From Poronia punctata (Eukaryota; Ascomycota; Sordariomycetes; Xylariales; Xylariaceae), in contig MU401462.1 of NCBI GenBank assembly GCA_022579005.1, positions 124,001-188,000 on the forward strand: a stretch of 64,000 bases of DNA. Reading direction: 5' to 3'. Each line of letters begins with the position of its first letter. Position 1 is the first letter of the stretch. The notes beneath the pieces are model-generated. The model saw only the letters and a program-made list of their open reading frames with translations. It searched no databases and was not told where the DNA came from. This document shows, in pieces, positions 48,097-59,615 of this stretch. A program made the translations under genes and the position numbers.

Positions 48097-49255
48097 ATTC
48101 CGACGCTTTACCTATACCTGGCTGTGATGAATAACTAGTACACCCCCCTTTTCTCCGATGTCTTATCTATATGATCCACTTTCATTCAACCATGCAAAGG
48201 GAGGATGGGGGACATGAAACTGGGAAAACGGGGCAATCAAATCAGTCCTATTAGACAGAGAGAGGGAGGGAGAAGAATCACAGCTATGGGCTGTTTTGAA
48301 CTGTATATATATATATTTATATGTTTTTGTCATTTCATCTACAACATACTACATAACTAAACTACACTCTATCAGTTGCTAGCTTGGTATCATTTCAGTT
48401 TCAGCGACCTAGAAAAGAGTCATTATATTATATTAATGGATGATGAAAGATGCCTCATACAAAGAAACAAACGCCTTCCGTCTTATCTAAAGCCGACGTA
48501 AGTGTACATTAGTCCGATGCGGGATATATTTGGAACTACCACAACCGGAGCTCCGGATGTTGGACTAGGAATCGACCGATATGGACACACTACATACGTG
48601 CGTACTCGTACTTACTCCCGGTAGTTGTCGTGTGGAGTAAGAAATACAGGATGTATGTATGATATAAAGGCACAGACGAGGTAGCCTTTTACTGAACATT
48701 TTTATTTTATCTTTTACCGCTTTATGCTAGTACCGACATAACTTAAACATATGCCTTAGAATGAATTTGCCTCCCAGCTGCCCTGCTCAAAAATACCTGT
48801 CTTGCGCCAGAGGACTTATCGAGTGAATCTCCCCCTCGAAATACAAAACCACCAGAGTGGATGAGACAAGGCATCCATCATACCGGGTATTCTCTCTCCC
48901 AAGATACAGCCGGCAAATCCCTGCATGGCCCATTCCGGGGCACTTCATCCTAGTTATTTGATACAACCGTTGCCTACTTTTGGCCCAGTCCCGCCTTCTT
49001 ACACTGATATGTATCCGGTGCCCATGGCTTTATAAAGCTTCGACGAAGCCCATCTATATGCAACCGAATCTGCCTCTATCTTCATCACAGCTCGGCAGCA
49101 GTATTATCCAACCGGCGGGCCTCCTGTGTGAGCAGCGATTCGGCATCACCGACCTGTTTGCGTTCAGAAACCTCGAAATATTTGAGGCGCTTCCGCATCG
49201 TCTTCAACGGCACCGCCACTCCTCGAGATGTCCCATCCCTCATGACTGCTAGTTG
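48097..49255. other. convergent 3' intergenic region, 1.2 kb
   Basis: This lies between the DPL1 stop and the kinase stop. It has a TA dinucleotide run at about 48303-48320 and a TACGTGCGTACTCGTACTTAC word at about 48593-48613. No gene called; the frame at 48980-49252 looks random. Confidence 0.45.
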
Positions 49256-50782
49256 CTATTGTAAAGGCTCTGATGAACTCGACAGACGGTTTAGATGCAG
49301 GTAAACATCCGTTCCGTACCTAGGCGAAACGAGAATGTGTCAGTTGGACACATTATACATGATGCAACATAATGGTCGGAATATGAACTTACCCTTCCAT
49401 GCTGATCAGTTTCAGATCGCCCCCGAAATATCGGGCATAAAGCCTCGAAATAGGCAAGCCATAACCGAAGCCTGCCATGGGGGCTTTGAAATCACTCTTA
49501 TCAAAGTCGGGATCTAGGTTGGGCGTCCGATCAACGGTGGTGTACATGTACGTCCACACAAGTGGTATGGCACTTCGGGGAATGCCACCACCTTCGTCGG
49601 ATATCTTTATAGTGATATCCTCGCGACCCTCAGCAACAATCACCTTGGTCACTGGGAATTCCTGCTTATCCTGTCCGTGCGCCTCGACGACTGCTCTTAA
49701 GGAATTCTTCAAGGTCTCAAATAGCATGTGTGATAGATGACCTGGAACGTACATAAAGTTCAAGTCTGGGTTGCACACTAACTGGACCTTGGGCGCTTCA
49801 AACAATCCATAGTGGTCCTCACATACGAATCGGGCGTTTTCAATGGCCTCTTGCGCAAGGTCCCGGACGTTGGTCTTGGTGCATATAATGCCGACATATG
49901 TCGGATCACGGTGGTGGTTCTGGTCTGTCAAAGCGATATGCTGGCCTATAAGCATACGTATTCCTATGCGCGACATATAAAACCGATCGAGGAAGGACTG
50001 TATGTTGTTGTCGATTTGCATGCGCTGCCGTTTACGCTTATACTCAAGGATGCCCTGCGCCATGGTGGTCACAACACTATCGTGCCGCCTCTTGATCGTA
50101 TGCAGGGTTTGGGCGAATTTGGAATTGTACGCTTGCAGTTCGGGTGGCCAGTCGCCTGTGTCGTCTACCATGGCAAAATATCTCCTGGCACCATGCGCCT
50201 TCTTGCCGTTTGACGTCCCGTTCTGTCCGACCGAAGAGGCGTATTGACCTTCACGGATGCTGGGGTTACGTGTGGCTTCGGAGAGTAGCGACGCTCTGCC
50301 ATTGCTAACCTTCCCGGGGTTCAGAAGCCGCTCCCGTACATCTCGCGGCAGCGTGGGCCGCGGTAAATCGGTAATCTCCTATAGCCGAGCATCAGTCACT
50401 TCTGACCATCGACGAAATAGATCAACGGTTGCACCAACCTCAAACGACTGCGCATACCAGTCCTGAACTTTCTTCACCGACGGCATCTCATTAAGACCAT
50501 CGGGCAAGTTTGTAAGCTCTTCTACTCGATGTGCGAGACGAATGGGTAGTTCTTCGGCAAGGAATTGCGAGGCGCGGAACAAAGTACCTGACAGAAAATT
50601 AATTAGACGGTGCTTCTGAAAGGAGGGAGCCATTGATTGACGGATATATCCAGGGGTTAAATCTTACCAACTGATGGCCTCTCGCCAAATTGCACCATCT
50701 GTCTCAAACTCACGCCGGTCGCGGGAAAGTTGGCATAATGACGGATCGTGTCCATCAGCCTTTCAGAGGCTTTCCACGACAT
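49256..50782 (-). CDS. mitochondrial pyruvate dehydrogenase kinase
   Basis: Phosphorylates and switches off the pyruvate dehydrogenase E1 alpha subunit in the mitochondrial matrix. Exons: 50782-50668, 50587-50439, 50378-49393, 49319-49256; 437 residues. It has the PDK N-terminal helical bundle (SERLMDTIRHYANFPATGVS, QMVQFGERPS, LFRASQFLAEELPIRLAHRV) and the GHKL ATP site: N-box HMLFETLKNSLRAVVEAHG, G1 DEGGGIPRSAIPLVW, and G2 GFGYGLPISRLYARYFGG. The histidine-bearing helix IKRRHDSVVTTMAQG is present. An insertion of about 40 residues (about 100-145), rich in Ser/Asn/Gly, sits between the two domains, as I recall for Sordariomycete members. The small last exon (YGTDVYLHLNRLSSSSEPLQ) restores the family C-terminus. 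PDK rather than the branched-chain kinase is favoured by overall similarity; yeast counterparts are Pkp1/Pkp2. Confidence 0.93.
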
Positions 50783-52816
50783 AATGGGCGACCGGGAAGG
50801 ACTATCGTCGCACTGAAAAGCTTCCCGGGATCCCTCGAGCTCTTTATGCGTCTGGTCAATGTCTCTTTATCCCATCAAGATGAAACGGCGGCTGGACAGC
50901 GATAATGCTCAAGCACCAGAACCCCGCGGTCGAGGCGATGACGCTGTTGGTCAGGGACGATGTAACTATGCCGGAATGGGTGCAACGGCTGAAAAGGAGA
51001 GGACCAAGGAGCCCAGGTGCAAAAAACCGACAAAAGGATGCGATAGAAACAGGGTCAATTCATATCTCGAGGAAAGAATACTAGAATGTTAGTCACACAG
51101 AGCGAGTGAGAATGGGAGCATTTGAAGATGACTCGTGATCGTGTAACAGGGACTAGATAGAATTGTAGCAGAATCCCAAGCTGGGAAGAAGAACGACCGG
51201 GTTTGTTCGGCAGGTACTTCTTGGACTATGTCGAGTTACGAAGCTTGTAGGGATTAGCACCACCATAAAACGGGGAAATGCCAGCTTCACCGGAGCTATG
51301 ATTGGCTTGTCAGCATCACAATTAGCTTCATCGGCGACATCAAAGTCTCACTGGTACTTCTAAACAAACCCTGTCTTGCCTTGGGGCTACTGTACGTGTG
51401 TGTACTGTGAGTACCCTAGGTACCTCCAACATTATGTAGTACAGCAGTACAGGCCCTCAACCCCAGATGAGGTTCCTTGCGACTCTTGCCGAATGCATGC
51501 CATCACAGCCGAGGATTTGGGGCAATGAAGAACTCCTACTGGATGACCAGCAAGAGCCCCCGCATCAGCCTTCTACAGTACTATACAGTGCTTATTTGCA
51601 TGCAATACATGTCTAACAGGCTCCCGGATAGGGTCAGACGAGGTACAAAATTTACTGTGCTTGTGAGGCACAATCCCCTTCATCCACAAGACCCCGAAAA
51701 GCTGTCCCCGCAGTCTAGCGTCATTGCATCCATCCATCAATGAAGCATGGCAGAGCTGCATTTCCAATGGAACTGTCGACATCGGTGAAGTACAACAAAT
51801 ATATACTCATAGCACACATCTTCTTACAAGGCAAGACCAGAGACTTTGGAAGAAATTAATAGAGTTGCATGTTTGTGTACCTATATACGGAGGCATTTAC
51901 AATAAATACTACAAGTAGGTCACTTATCTTGGGGGACATTTCCAAATTTGCTGCCTCCTCTAGTTTACAATAGACACTGTGTAAATGAGGTATTTGCTGC
52001 CAAAGAGCCAAGTTGGATTAACATCTTACGTGTGCGGTATTAACATACCAACCTTCAAGCCTTTACCAAGACTGCACTTTATTACCTCCAAGGCATATTG
52101 CAACAGGAGGCACAGCTGAGATTTGCAGACACGTATGGTTGAGCTTATTAATACATACACGTACACGTATTGTTGACCGCCAAATAATGCAGAGTAGGCC
52201 ACAATAAGGTAAAATAGTGTCCTGCAACTTGTATTTAAGGGTCAGATGAGATGAAGTCTACTTGGTATGGCACGTTTCTTACGTGTAGGTAGTTAAACAT
52301 CTCACCTGTCTCATTGAGCCTCATAACGACCAAAACAAGACCATTACTCGTTGCTGCCTACTAGGTAAGGTTAGGACCTCACATTACCCAAGAAGACCAA
52401 TATTTCACGCCACCATCTTAGTTTCAGTAAGAAGGCCGGACTATGCCCACTGCCTCATTCTGTAGTTCTGTATTAGACCGCGTTCATCTTGCTGAAGCTT
52501 ACATGATCCTTTGTTATTTATCTTGGTCAAAGATCCCTTGCTCGTTCTGTTGTGTATATCTAAAACTCTTTGTATCCATTGTGGATTGTGGAAGTTGCTA
52601 AAACGCGGGGCGCGTGGGTGACAATAAGTGACCCACGTAACATGTGAAACTTTAGGTCGCTGCATTAGGTTACCAACTTGTACTGTAGTACACATAAAGT
52701 TACGTAGTCACATGTAGCGACAACAAGCTTTTCCTAAGTTTTCCCCGAGGCCCACAAATGCCCGGCGTATCCATCCTCTCAACCTTCAGGTGATATCTTC
52801 TTCACGATCCATTCTC
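50783..52816. promoter_or_regulatory. divergent upstream region, 2.0 kb
   Basis: This separates the kinase start (minus) from the coiled-coil gene start (plus) and must hold both promoters. Visible words include GTACGTGTGTGTACTG (51391) and ACACGTACACGTATTG (52156). Frames within (50859-51092, 51477-51743) have no support. Confidence 0.4.
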
Positions 52817-54029
52817 ATGGCTAACTCAGACTCTAATACTGAGTATGTTAACCCGGGTCCGATGTACTGGGGATCGGACAGTGATTCGGAGACGTCTTCC
52901 CAGTCGCTTGAGCAAGATGACTTGAACAACGAGAATGTGGCTCCCATGCGTTTATCACCGCCAATTTCCCCCTTGGCTTCTCCGTCCTTAAGCCCGTACT
53001 CGTCGTCCCCACTTTTACCGCTACATCGCCGCCCGTTCTCTACCCCGGTAATCAAGACCTCATCGCCCTTTCCACAGTCCGACGAGGACAGTGAAAGTGA
53101 TAGCGACAGAGACATTACACAAGATGAGACAGACATACTGGTGCAACGTCTCAATAGGCTGGCCTTAAGACTGAGCCGGCAACGGCACACTAAGGGCCAG
53201 AACATCAATACTCTAAATACCAAGGTTGCCGAATTAGAGGATATACTGAATACCCCGGGGGGATTGTCACGACCAGGAACCCGACGTGGGAATTTCAGGC
53301 GCCCAAGTCCGGGAGAAGACTATGACGGGGAATCCTCATGGGAAGGGAATTATTTGGACAGTGCACGGCCATCCAACATGTCGAGCATCTCTTCATCCAC
53401 TCGCACGTCACCAGGCGCCAAAGCAGCCGTGAACAAAGAAGACAGCGCAGGCACAAAAGCGCGTGCCTCCAAACTGACAGTAACAGAAGCTGAGCAGGTG
53501 ATAGCAGAGGCCAAGGTTTTGCACGAGAATTTAGAAGCGGTTATGGCTAACCTCCGTGACCGGCAAGAAGAAACGGAGGTACGTTTTGCCCCTACCAAAT
53601 CAGCTGGCACTCACTAACACTAAGTAGCACATCCATTCTCTCCATATCACGCGGCTAGAACGCGCAGCCCAGCGCATTATCACTCTAGAAGAACAGCTCA
53701 GCCTTCTGTGAGTGCAACACCCAAAACAACAAATGAATTGACATCTGTATACTGACTCTACTGGTTGTAGCGAAAGGGAGCAGCGCATGGGAGACACAGA
53801 AATGCTCAATCTTCATATCCAGCTCAAGGCCATCGAGGTTCAATGTCTGAGCTACGTGCCAAAGGATGCCGACCAAGAGCTCAGCGAAAGTATCAATACG
53901 TGGAAAATGGAGTGGTCTGCCTTGAAGGAGCGCAGAGCGAAGAACAGGGCGCTTTTCCCTGGTACGCCCAGAACACCCAAAACACCTGCGACTCCCATGA
54001 GAGTGAGAAGAACTCCACCTTCCGGATGA
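52817..54029 (+). CDS. coiled-coil protein of unknown function with TP-rich tail
   Basis: I do not recognise the family. Exons: 52817-53578, 53628-53707, 53771-54029; 366 residues. The start MANSDSNTEYVNPGPMYWGS leads into an acidic Ser-rich segment (DSDSETSSQS), then a Pro/Ser stretch (SPPISPLASPSLSPYSSSP). A first coiled coil covers about 108-145 (ILVQRLNRLALRLSRQRHTK; NINTLNTKVAELEDIL), then a disordered linker, then a long second coil (about 218-340: LTVTEAEQVIAEAKVLHENL, continuing over both introns). The tail has five TP dipeptides (GTPRTPKTPATP, RRTPPSG) with nearby basic residues, which suits proline-directed kinase sites. The layout suggests a cytoskeletal or spindle-pole adaptor, but that is only a guess. 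Exon joins close the frame, and the ATG at 52817 is the first in frame. Confidence 0.8.
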
Positions 54030-54482
54030 AAAGAAGCTGTGATGCTTTATAATGGCCTTGCACGCTTTACGATTACGACTTGATGAAGCTACACGGTACT
54101 CGATTCTTCTCGGCTATTAACATATTGTGTTTTGAGTGTGGTATATGGAGTTATAAAAAGATGATACCCTTATAGAGGCCACGCTATTATGGAAACATGA
54201 ACTGGAATTATTGTGGTGTACCTACTACCTACAGAGACGAGGAGGTCCTGGCATAACAAGGCATTGTATCACTGTTTCCAAGACCGAGGTAAAAAATCTG
54301 AAAAATCTGTAGAATGACGTTTCACAGTCAAAGGGAGAAACAATGCCTTTGCGGGCCTTCTTATTGCATTATTTATACATATTGATACTCGAACTTCTTG
54401 ATCCAATGCGAAAAAGGGTATAACAGGTAAACGGGCGTAATCGCAAAAACTATTAGATGATCAAATCACTCCAAACCATGCG
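54030..54482. other. convergent 3' intergenic region
   Basis: Between the coiled-coil gene stop and the WLM protease stop; 3' UTRs of both. Nothing distinctive. Confidence 0.5.
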
Positions 54483-55472
54483 CTAAGATTTGCCTGAACT
54501 AGAGGCGTCTGCGTTGGAGTCCGCTTGGGGCTGCTTTTGCTTTTTTAAACGCTCCTCTGTCGCCCTGGCAATGATTTCACGTCTGCTCAAACTCGAACTT
54601 GCGCTTGCACCCGAGGGCCCACCACCGCCAAGGACGAACTCGCCGCCAGTCCATCCGCCATGGTCATAGGCGATTTCCTCACTAGGCTCGTAGAAGTCAT
54701 TGCCGCCGACACTGTGGCCATTGCTCTTCCAATCAGCCTTGGCGACCTCCCGCTCGATCTGATGGCACAGGTCCCAGAAATTGCGATCATGCGGCCCGTG
54801 TACGTTATGCGCGAGCTCATGGCAGAGCGTATTGCGTATGACCTTGTAATTCCGATAACCATCGTAAGCGTCGGTGCGCAGCCGTAGCTCGATAACCTCG
54901 CCCTTATTACGATTCAACCCTAGGATCCGCGTCGTGCCCTCGTGGTTCGACTCGGTGTACGAAAGCGGGTCCATCTCCGTAAGCAGTCCGACACTGAACT
55001 TGTGCGCGCGCATAGCGGCGCGGATCCCCGGGTCGTCCCTGAGGCGCTCGAGGAAGGCCAGCGAGCGCTCCGGGTGCGGTAGGTTCGGCAGCGGCCGCAG
55101 CGTCATGAACGTGTATTGGCTCTCTTCCTGCGCGCGCGCCGGATCCCGTCGCGAGTAGGCTTTGGGTTGGTTCCGGCGCGCCGCGGCCAAGTGCGCCTCC
55201 CTGGCTGCGGCCTTTTCCGAGGCAGCGCGCAGGGATGAAATCTCGGCGCTCGAGGCTCCGATGAGTGTTATTTTTCTGTTCTCTAGGTCTGTCGCGGGCC
55301 GCGTGTCGAATGGGGCCTTTAGGATTCCTAGCTTTGCCACCATGAGTTTCTGGTTCTCGATTGGTACGTATAGGGTGTCTTGGATCTCGTTCACGAGGTC
55401 CGTCACCGTTGCGTCCGACTCGAGGTCGAATATGTGTTCTTTTCCATGATGGGTTAAGTTTATGGAAACCAT
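54483..55472 (-). CDS. ubiquitin-like/WLM-domain metalloprotease (Wss1-like)
   Basis: Single exon, 329 residues. An N-terminal ubiquitin-like domain (1 to about 75; MVSINLTHHGKEHIFDLESD) is followed by a basic Ala/Arg linker and a WLM zinc-protease domain (about 125-275). The zinc motif is HELAHNVHGPHD with His218, Glu219 and His222 and a downstream HGPHD, the WLM form of HExxH. The tail is disordered and Ser-rich. Yeast Wss1 clears SUMO-linked and DNA-protein crosslinks, but lacks this N-terminal ubiquitin fold; the domain order here matches the fission-yeast-type ubiquitin/metalloprotease fusion. The link to crosslink repair is therefore by family only. Shares an upstream region with ERD2. 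Confidence 0.88.
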   Translation of the reverse strand: MVSINLTHHGKEHIFDLESDATVTDLVNEIQDTLYVPIENQKLMVAKLGILKAPFDTRPATDLENRKITLIGASSAEISSLRAASEKAAAREAHLAAARRNQPKAYSRRDPARAQEESQYTFMTLRPLPNLPHPERSLAFLERLRDDPGIRAAMRAHKFSVGLLTEMDPLSYTESNHEGTTRILGLNRNKGEVIELRLRTDAYDGYRNYKVIRNTLCHELAHNVHGPHDRNFWDLCHQIEREVAKADWKSNGHSVGGNDFYEPSEEIAYDHGGWTGGEFVLGGGGPSGASASSSLSRREIIARATEERLKKQKQPQADSNADASSSGKS

Positions 55473-56278
55473 TGATTAATCTGTGTATGTTTCTGTAATA
55501 ACAATTCTACCGGCAATAGGGCGGGATTTGATCCACGGATGACAATACTGTAGATCGTGGAGACTTTGGAAAGGAAATAAATAAACAGTAGGTAATTTGC
55601 AATTGCGCCAAACAATGCGATGTTCTCAGGTTTAAAGGAAGGGCTATCCTACCTTTACATACTCGAAATGCTGTTACTACTCGAAGGTTCTACAATCTCT
55701 TTGTGAGGTTAATGTGCTGATGCTTATTACTTTTGAGTCGAAACAGTTGGTAAGTTCAGGCAGCTTTGTAATACGTATACGCCATCGAGGGGCAACGAGG
55801 GACTTTGGATCCCTTATCGTTATCGCCGATGCCCTTGGTGACCTGACATCATCTGGAATGATATTCTGATTAGTGTATCCAAACTGGGCTAGATCCGATA
55901 TGCACTTATGATGCATAGGCCACCTTTCAGTTCCAAGCCCTGAATAGGAAAGCTGGAGCTCACTGCCACAGGGATCCAATAATAGTTCCATCGCGTGTCT
56001 TGTAGCTGGACCTAATAGTGCAGCGAGAGAGTACGTGCATTGTGTCCTTTCACCAAAGTGCATTTCCTCTGCCCTGATCTTGTTCGTGTGTTTTGATCCA
56101 CGAGACGCACCAGCAGCCACCCCATCCATGACAACGATAACGACTACCGATCGCTTGTTGTTTGCACCTCTTTAGCCTGTCCTGCCTTACGACGGCCTGG
56201 TCTCGAACCACAATTGCGTCAGCGCATCGCGTTAAAAAAGCTGCTTGAAGGAGCTCAGCTCCCTAAATCGAATACATC
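55473..56278. promoter_or_regulatory. divergent upstream region of the WLM protease and ERD2
   Basis: 806 bp between divergent starts. A minus-strand open frame at 55677-56129 (150 codons) covers much of it; it lacks recognisable domains and I do not call it. No factor sites assigned. Confidence 0.4.
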
Positions 56279-57141
56279 ATGTCGCTTAACTTGTTTCGAG
56301 TCCTGGGTGTGTATAGTCCTCGTCGTCGTGGTGTTTTGCTGCAATTGTCTACTAATTGACTGTAAACAGGGGACTTCTCCCATCTGGCCTCGATCCTTAT
56401 CCTGCTTCATAAGATGACGGAGCTCAATGTTTGTCAAGTCGACCAGAACTTTTCACTTTAACAAATCAGCTAATAAGGGCCTCAGGGGTGCACTGGAATA
56501 TCTTTCAAATCTCAAGCCTTGTATCTCCTAGTCTACGTAACCCGGTATCTCGGTATGCTCAATTCTCGAGGAACCCCTCCTAATATGACCGGCCTTGTGT
56601 GCCATCCGGCCTGTTTGAAGAGACTGACCAATTCTCGGCGGAAACAGACCTGTTCAGCACCCAGAGCATTTACAACCTCATCTTCAAGATCATGTTCATC
56701 AGCTCGCAAGGATATATCGTCTATCTGATGACGACCAAATACAGGCCAACTCACGACCCCAACCTCGACACGTTCCGAGTGCAGTATCTTCTGGGTGGCG
56801 CTGCCGTGCTGGCCGTGCTAGTACCCTATCGTTACACCATGTCTGAAATTCTGTGGGCTTTCTCCATCTGGCTCGAGTCGGTTGCCATCTTGCCCCAGCT
56901 GTTCATGTTGCAGCGCACAGGCGAGGCCGAGACGATCACGACACACTATTTGGCAGCTCTGGGCATCTACCGCGGACTCTACATCCCCAATTGGATCTAC
57001 CGCTACTTCACCGAACCCAACCACAAGGCCGATTGGATCGCCATCATCGCCGGTATAATCCAGACCATTCTCTACTCCGACTTCTTCTGGATCTACTACA
57101 ATAAGGTTATGAAGGGCAAGAAGTTCAAGCTGCCGGTGTAA
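56279..57141 (+). CDS. ERD2: ER lumen protein-retaining receptor (HDEL receptor)
   Basis: Seven-helix receptor that returns HDEL/KDEL proteins from Golgi to ER through COPI. Exons: 56279-56306 (28 nt), 56370-56428, 56486-56552, 56648-57141; 215 residues, the family length. The N-terminus [20 protein letters not shown] and LLHKM helix 1 are rebuilt across the first intron. Next come [20 protein letters not shown] and the conserved [28 protein letters not shown] and [14 protein letters not shown] blocks. It ends [20 protein letters not shown], the standard cytosolic tail. The receptor residues around helix 1-3 (KSQ, RYLD) are intact. Introns are short and have GTGTGT, GTTTGT and GTATGC donors, weaker than in neighbours, but the frame and alignment leave no doubt. 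Confidence 0.95.
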
Positions 57142-57932
57142 AGAGGAAAGCGGTATGTTCCTCGCTACTCTGGGGGACTTGTCGCAAGTCCATTATGCCA
57201 GTTGAAAAAGGTCCGATATGTTGGACATCTTTTTATGTCCTTCGGGATGAGAGCTGGCCCGGATTTGCTGAACTATTAGGTTCATGCGCTTGAACTCGAA
57301 TTATTTGAGCTCTCATGGGCCAACCGTTACTAGGCGGGAGTCATTTGGATCAAGAGTCGCGGCCTTACAAAGGGACCGACCGGCGTTATGGTGGTACCTT
57401 CGGGAATTTGTCATGTAAGACTCAAATCACAAGAAGGGGGAAAAGTACTTGACAAGGGTTTCAATGGGTGGGCGACACTTTGAGGGCCCAGGGGACACGT
57501 GGTCATGACTCCATTTTGATCTTTAAAAGACACTGTAATATTGTACATAAGATATGTATTCTCGTCTAATGGAATCTTTGATTGTCCCAGGGACCCCTGA
57601 AGCGTTCATGGACTTCAATTGCATCCGAGCCAAAATTGATGAATCGTAGCGTACCCGAATGGTGTAATACGTGTAGGAGATGGAAGAAGTTAGACAAAGT
57701 AGCAATTGGTCACTATCACTATTTGATATACCTGCCATCAGGTGTGTAAGGGTGATATTCACGGTCTTTGTTTTGTTTGTGTTGGAGTTTGGCCAAAACT
57801 CTTGCAAGCCAGCTCAATAACTTGCAAACGGAATAAATAATATGCCACAAAGACCCGAGGACCTTTATCACCTATCTTAAATGTCCACAAAAGAAATCGC
57901 TTTTCTAAACTACCACGCCCGACCATCTTATC
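57142..57932. other. convergent 3' intergenic region
   Basis: Between the ERD2 stop and the stop of the surface-protein gene. No coding frame or repeat of note. Confidence 0.5.
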
Positions 57933-59615
57933 CTAAGGTGTTTTCGGCTCCATGAGAGCAACATTAGGAGCAAGATTCGGCCGTAAAGGGACGGGAGACT
58001 GGAGCTGCGACGGTGGCGGTGGAGGTGGCGGTGGTGGGCGCAGAGGCGTCATCTCATATTGCGACAAGTTATATTGGGAAGCGGGCGGCGACGAGGAAAT
58101 GACCGAAGGCGATATGGAGAACCGTGAGATTGGCTGTTTCTGTTTCTGTTTCTGTTCCTGTTTCTGTTTCTGTTCCTGTCCCTGCTCGAGTGATGGGGGT
58201 ATGCTCTGTGAAAACGGGCGAGTCCGGGGTGCGGCCGGGTAGTGCGTGTTTAGGCTGCTGAAACGCAAGGGAACCGTGGGCGGGGATGAGTGGGCTGGGA
58301 GGGCGAAGGCTTGTTTTCCTTTCATTATTGTCTTGGTGGAAGAACTAGGGCCCATGTCTGCGGATTCAGGGGCCGGTCCTGTCCGCGTGTCTAGCCTGTG
58401 CGACGGGTTCCTATGGTGTTCCGTCTGCGGTTGCTGAGGTTTGCCGTGGACATGTGTGGTATGTGGTATAGCGGTTTGGTGTGAAGAGGTCGAGAGCTTC
58501 CCATCTGTCTGAGGACTGCAACCTCGCTGACTGTCTTGTCCTAGATCTCCTGCGGGTTGCTCAGGGATGGGTATCGGGTATGGTCGGCCGGTTGGTGGTG
58601 AATCGAGACGAGAATCGAATGGGGATATACCAGAAGAAGACATTGGTCGGCGATGGTTCGATATCATGGGCGTTAGGCTAGGAATCATCATCTCGGGAAC
58701 TCGGGGGTGGTCAGCTCCCGGTGTATCTGCCTGCTTGCTTTTGGCTTTATGAGTTCGATGCCAGGTAACTCCCGATCGTAATCTCGGCCATACAAAGCCT
58801 GACGGCGAGGATGATGTCTTTTTTGCAACCATTGGCCCCTTTACTCGTCTTCGGTGACGGAGAATGAGCACTGCAGCCACAATGGACGACAGGGAAGATG
58901 CAAGAAAAACACCTAGGATTATGCCCGCGAACTGGCCTGCATTGAGATTCAAATGTCTGCCGGCAATCTTCGAGTCGCTGTTGGAATCGCTCTTTGGCTT
59001 GTGAGAACTTGCTTTACCGCAGTAGACGGCATGGATCCAACTTACAGCAACTGATGAGCCACTAATCTTAGCAGCGTACATGGCACTTTGGACACTCTCC
59101 ATGGCCAGTCTTTGCCCTTCCCGGAAACCGGCGTCTCTGGCGGATTGTACAGCAACCAGCGAAGACGAGGAGATGAAGGCAAGGGCAGCCGTGAGGCTGA
59201 CTGCATCGGCGCTAGATACACTCCCTGATATGGCACTAGACACGCTAGACGACACAAAGGACGAACACCTGCTACAAGGCGGGAGCGCATTGCAGGCATC
59301 GTCAGGCCCTGGAAACATGGGTCCCCCGACATTTTGTGGAGGAGCACGTTTGACCCGTGCTGAAGACTGGGCTGTAGCGGTCGGCGTAACAGAGAAAATC
59401 GTTAAAGGTCTGGCTGGTAAAGCTGTCCCATCAAGGGGGCCACTCTCCTCGTGGTCCCTTCCTTTGCGAAAGATGTCCAACTCCCAAGTGGCTGTCTGCT
59501 TTTTGCTATCAACATTCCGACGTGGTATCTCGTTGAGCTTTCCTATGCTAAAGCAGGGACCGACGACAAGCCACGCTACCAGAAGCGTGGCAGGTAGAGA
59601 CCTAAGACTTGACAT
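57933..59615 (-). CDS. single-pass membrane protein with disordered cytosolic tail
   Basis: Single exon, 560 residues; I do not recognise a named family. A signal peptide (about 1-23; LRSLPATLLVAWLVVGP) is followed by an extracellular part with a KR dipeptide at 89-90 that could be a Kex2 site, a small Cys cluster CNALPPCSRC (108-117), and a Ser/Ala-rich region. One membrane helix lies at about 228-252 (FAGIILGVFLASSLSSIVAA) and is followed by RHRRR, giving an outside-in topology. The remaining 300 residues are disordered: Ser/Pro/His-rich, a Gln/Lys/Glu repeat near 490-505 (EQKQKQEQKQKQKQ) coded by a TGTTTC-type hexamer, and nine consecutive prolines near 533. The outline resembles Mid2/Wsc-type wall sensors, but there is no WSC domain; a sensor role is inference. 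Confidence 0.78.
   Translation of the reverse strand: MSSLRSLPATLLVAWLVVGPCFSIGKLNEIPRRNVDSKKQTATWELDIFRKGRDHEESGPLDGTALPARPLTIFSVTPTATAQSSARVKRAPPQNVGGPMFPGPDDACNALPPCSRCSSFVSSSVSSAISGSVSSADAVSLTAALAFISSSSLVAVQSARDAGFREGQRLAMESVQSAMYAAKISGSSVAVSWIHAVYCGKASSHKPKSDSNSDSKIAGRHLNLNAGQFAGIILGVFLASSLSSIVAAVLILRHRRRVKGPMVAKKTSSSPSGFVWPRLRSGVTWHRTHKAKSKQADTPGADHPRVPEMMIPSLTPMISNHRRPMSSSGISPFDSRLDSPPTGRPYPIPIPEQPAGDLGQDSQRGCSPQTDGKLSTSSHQTAIPHTTHVHGKPQQPQTEHHRNPSHRLDTRTGPAPESADMGPSSSTKTIMKGKQAFALPAHSSPPTVPLRFSSLNTHYPAAPRTRPFSQSIPPSLEQGQEQKQKQEQKQKQKQPISRFSISPSVISSSPPASQYNLSQYEMTPLRPPPPPPPPPSQLQSPVPLRPNLAPNVALMEPKTP
58136..58188 (+). repeat. TGTTTC/TGTTCC hexamer repeat inside a coding region
   Basis: Imperfect tandem hexamers on the plus strand. 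On the coding (minus) strand they encode the Gln-Lys-Gln-Glu run in the tail of the single-pass membrane protein. A second low-complexity patch at 58013-58037 (GGTGGCGGTGGAGGTGGCGG) encodes the polyproline run. Confidence 0.8.

Noticed and set aside
55677..56129. 150-codon minus-strand frame between the WLM protease and ERD2
   Set aside because: It has no recognisable domain and lies in a region that must hold two promoters. It could be real, but support is too thin.
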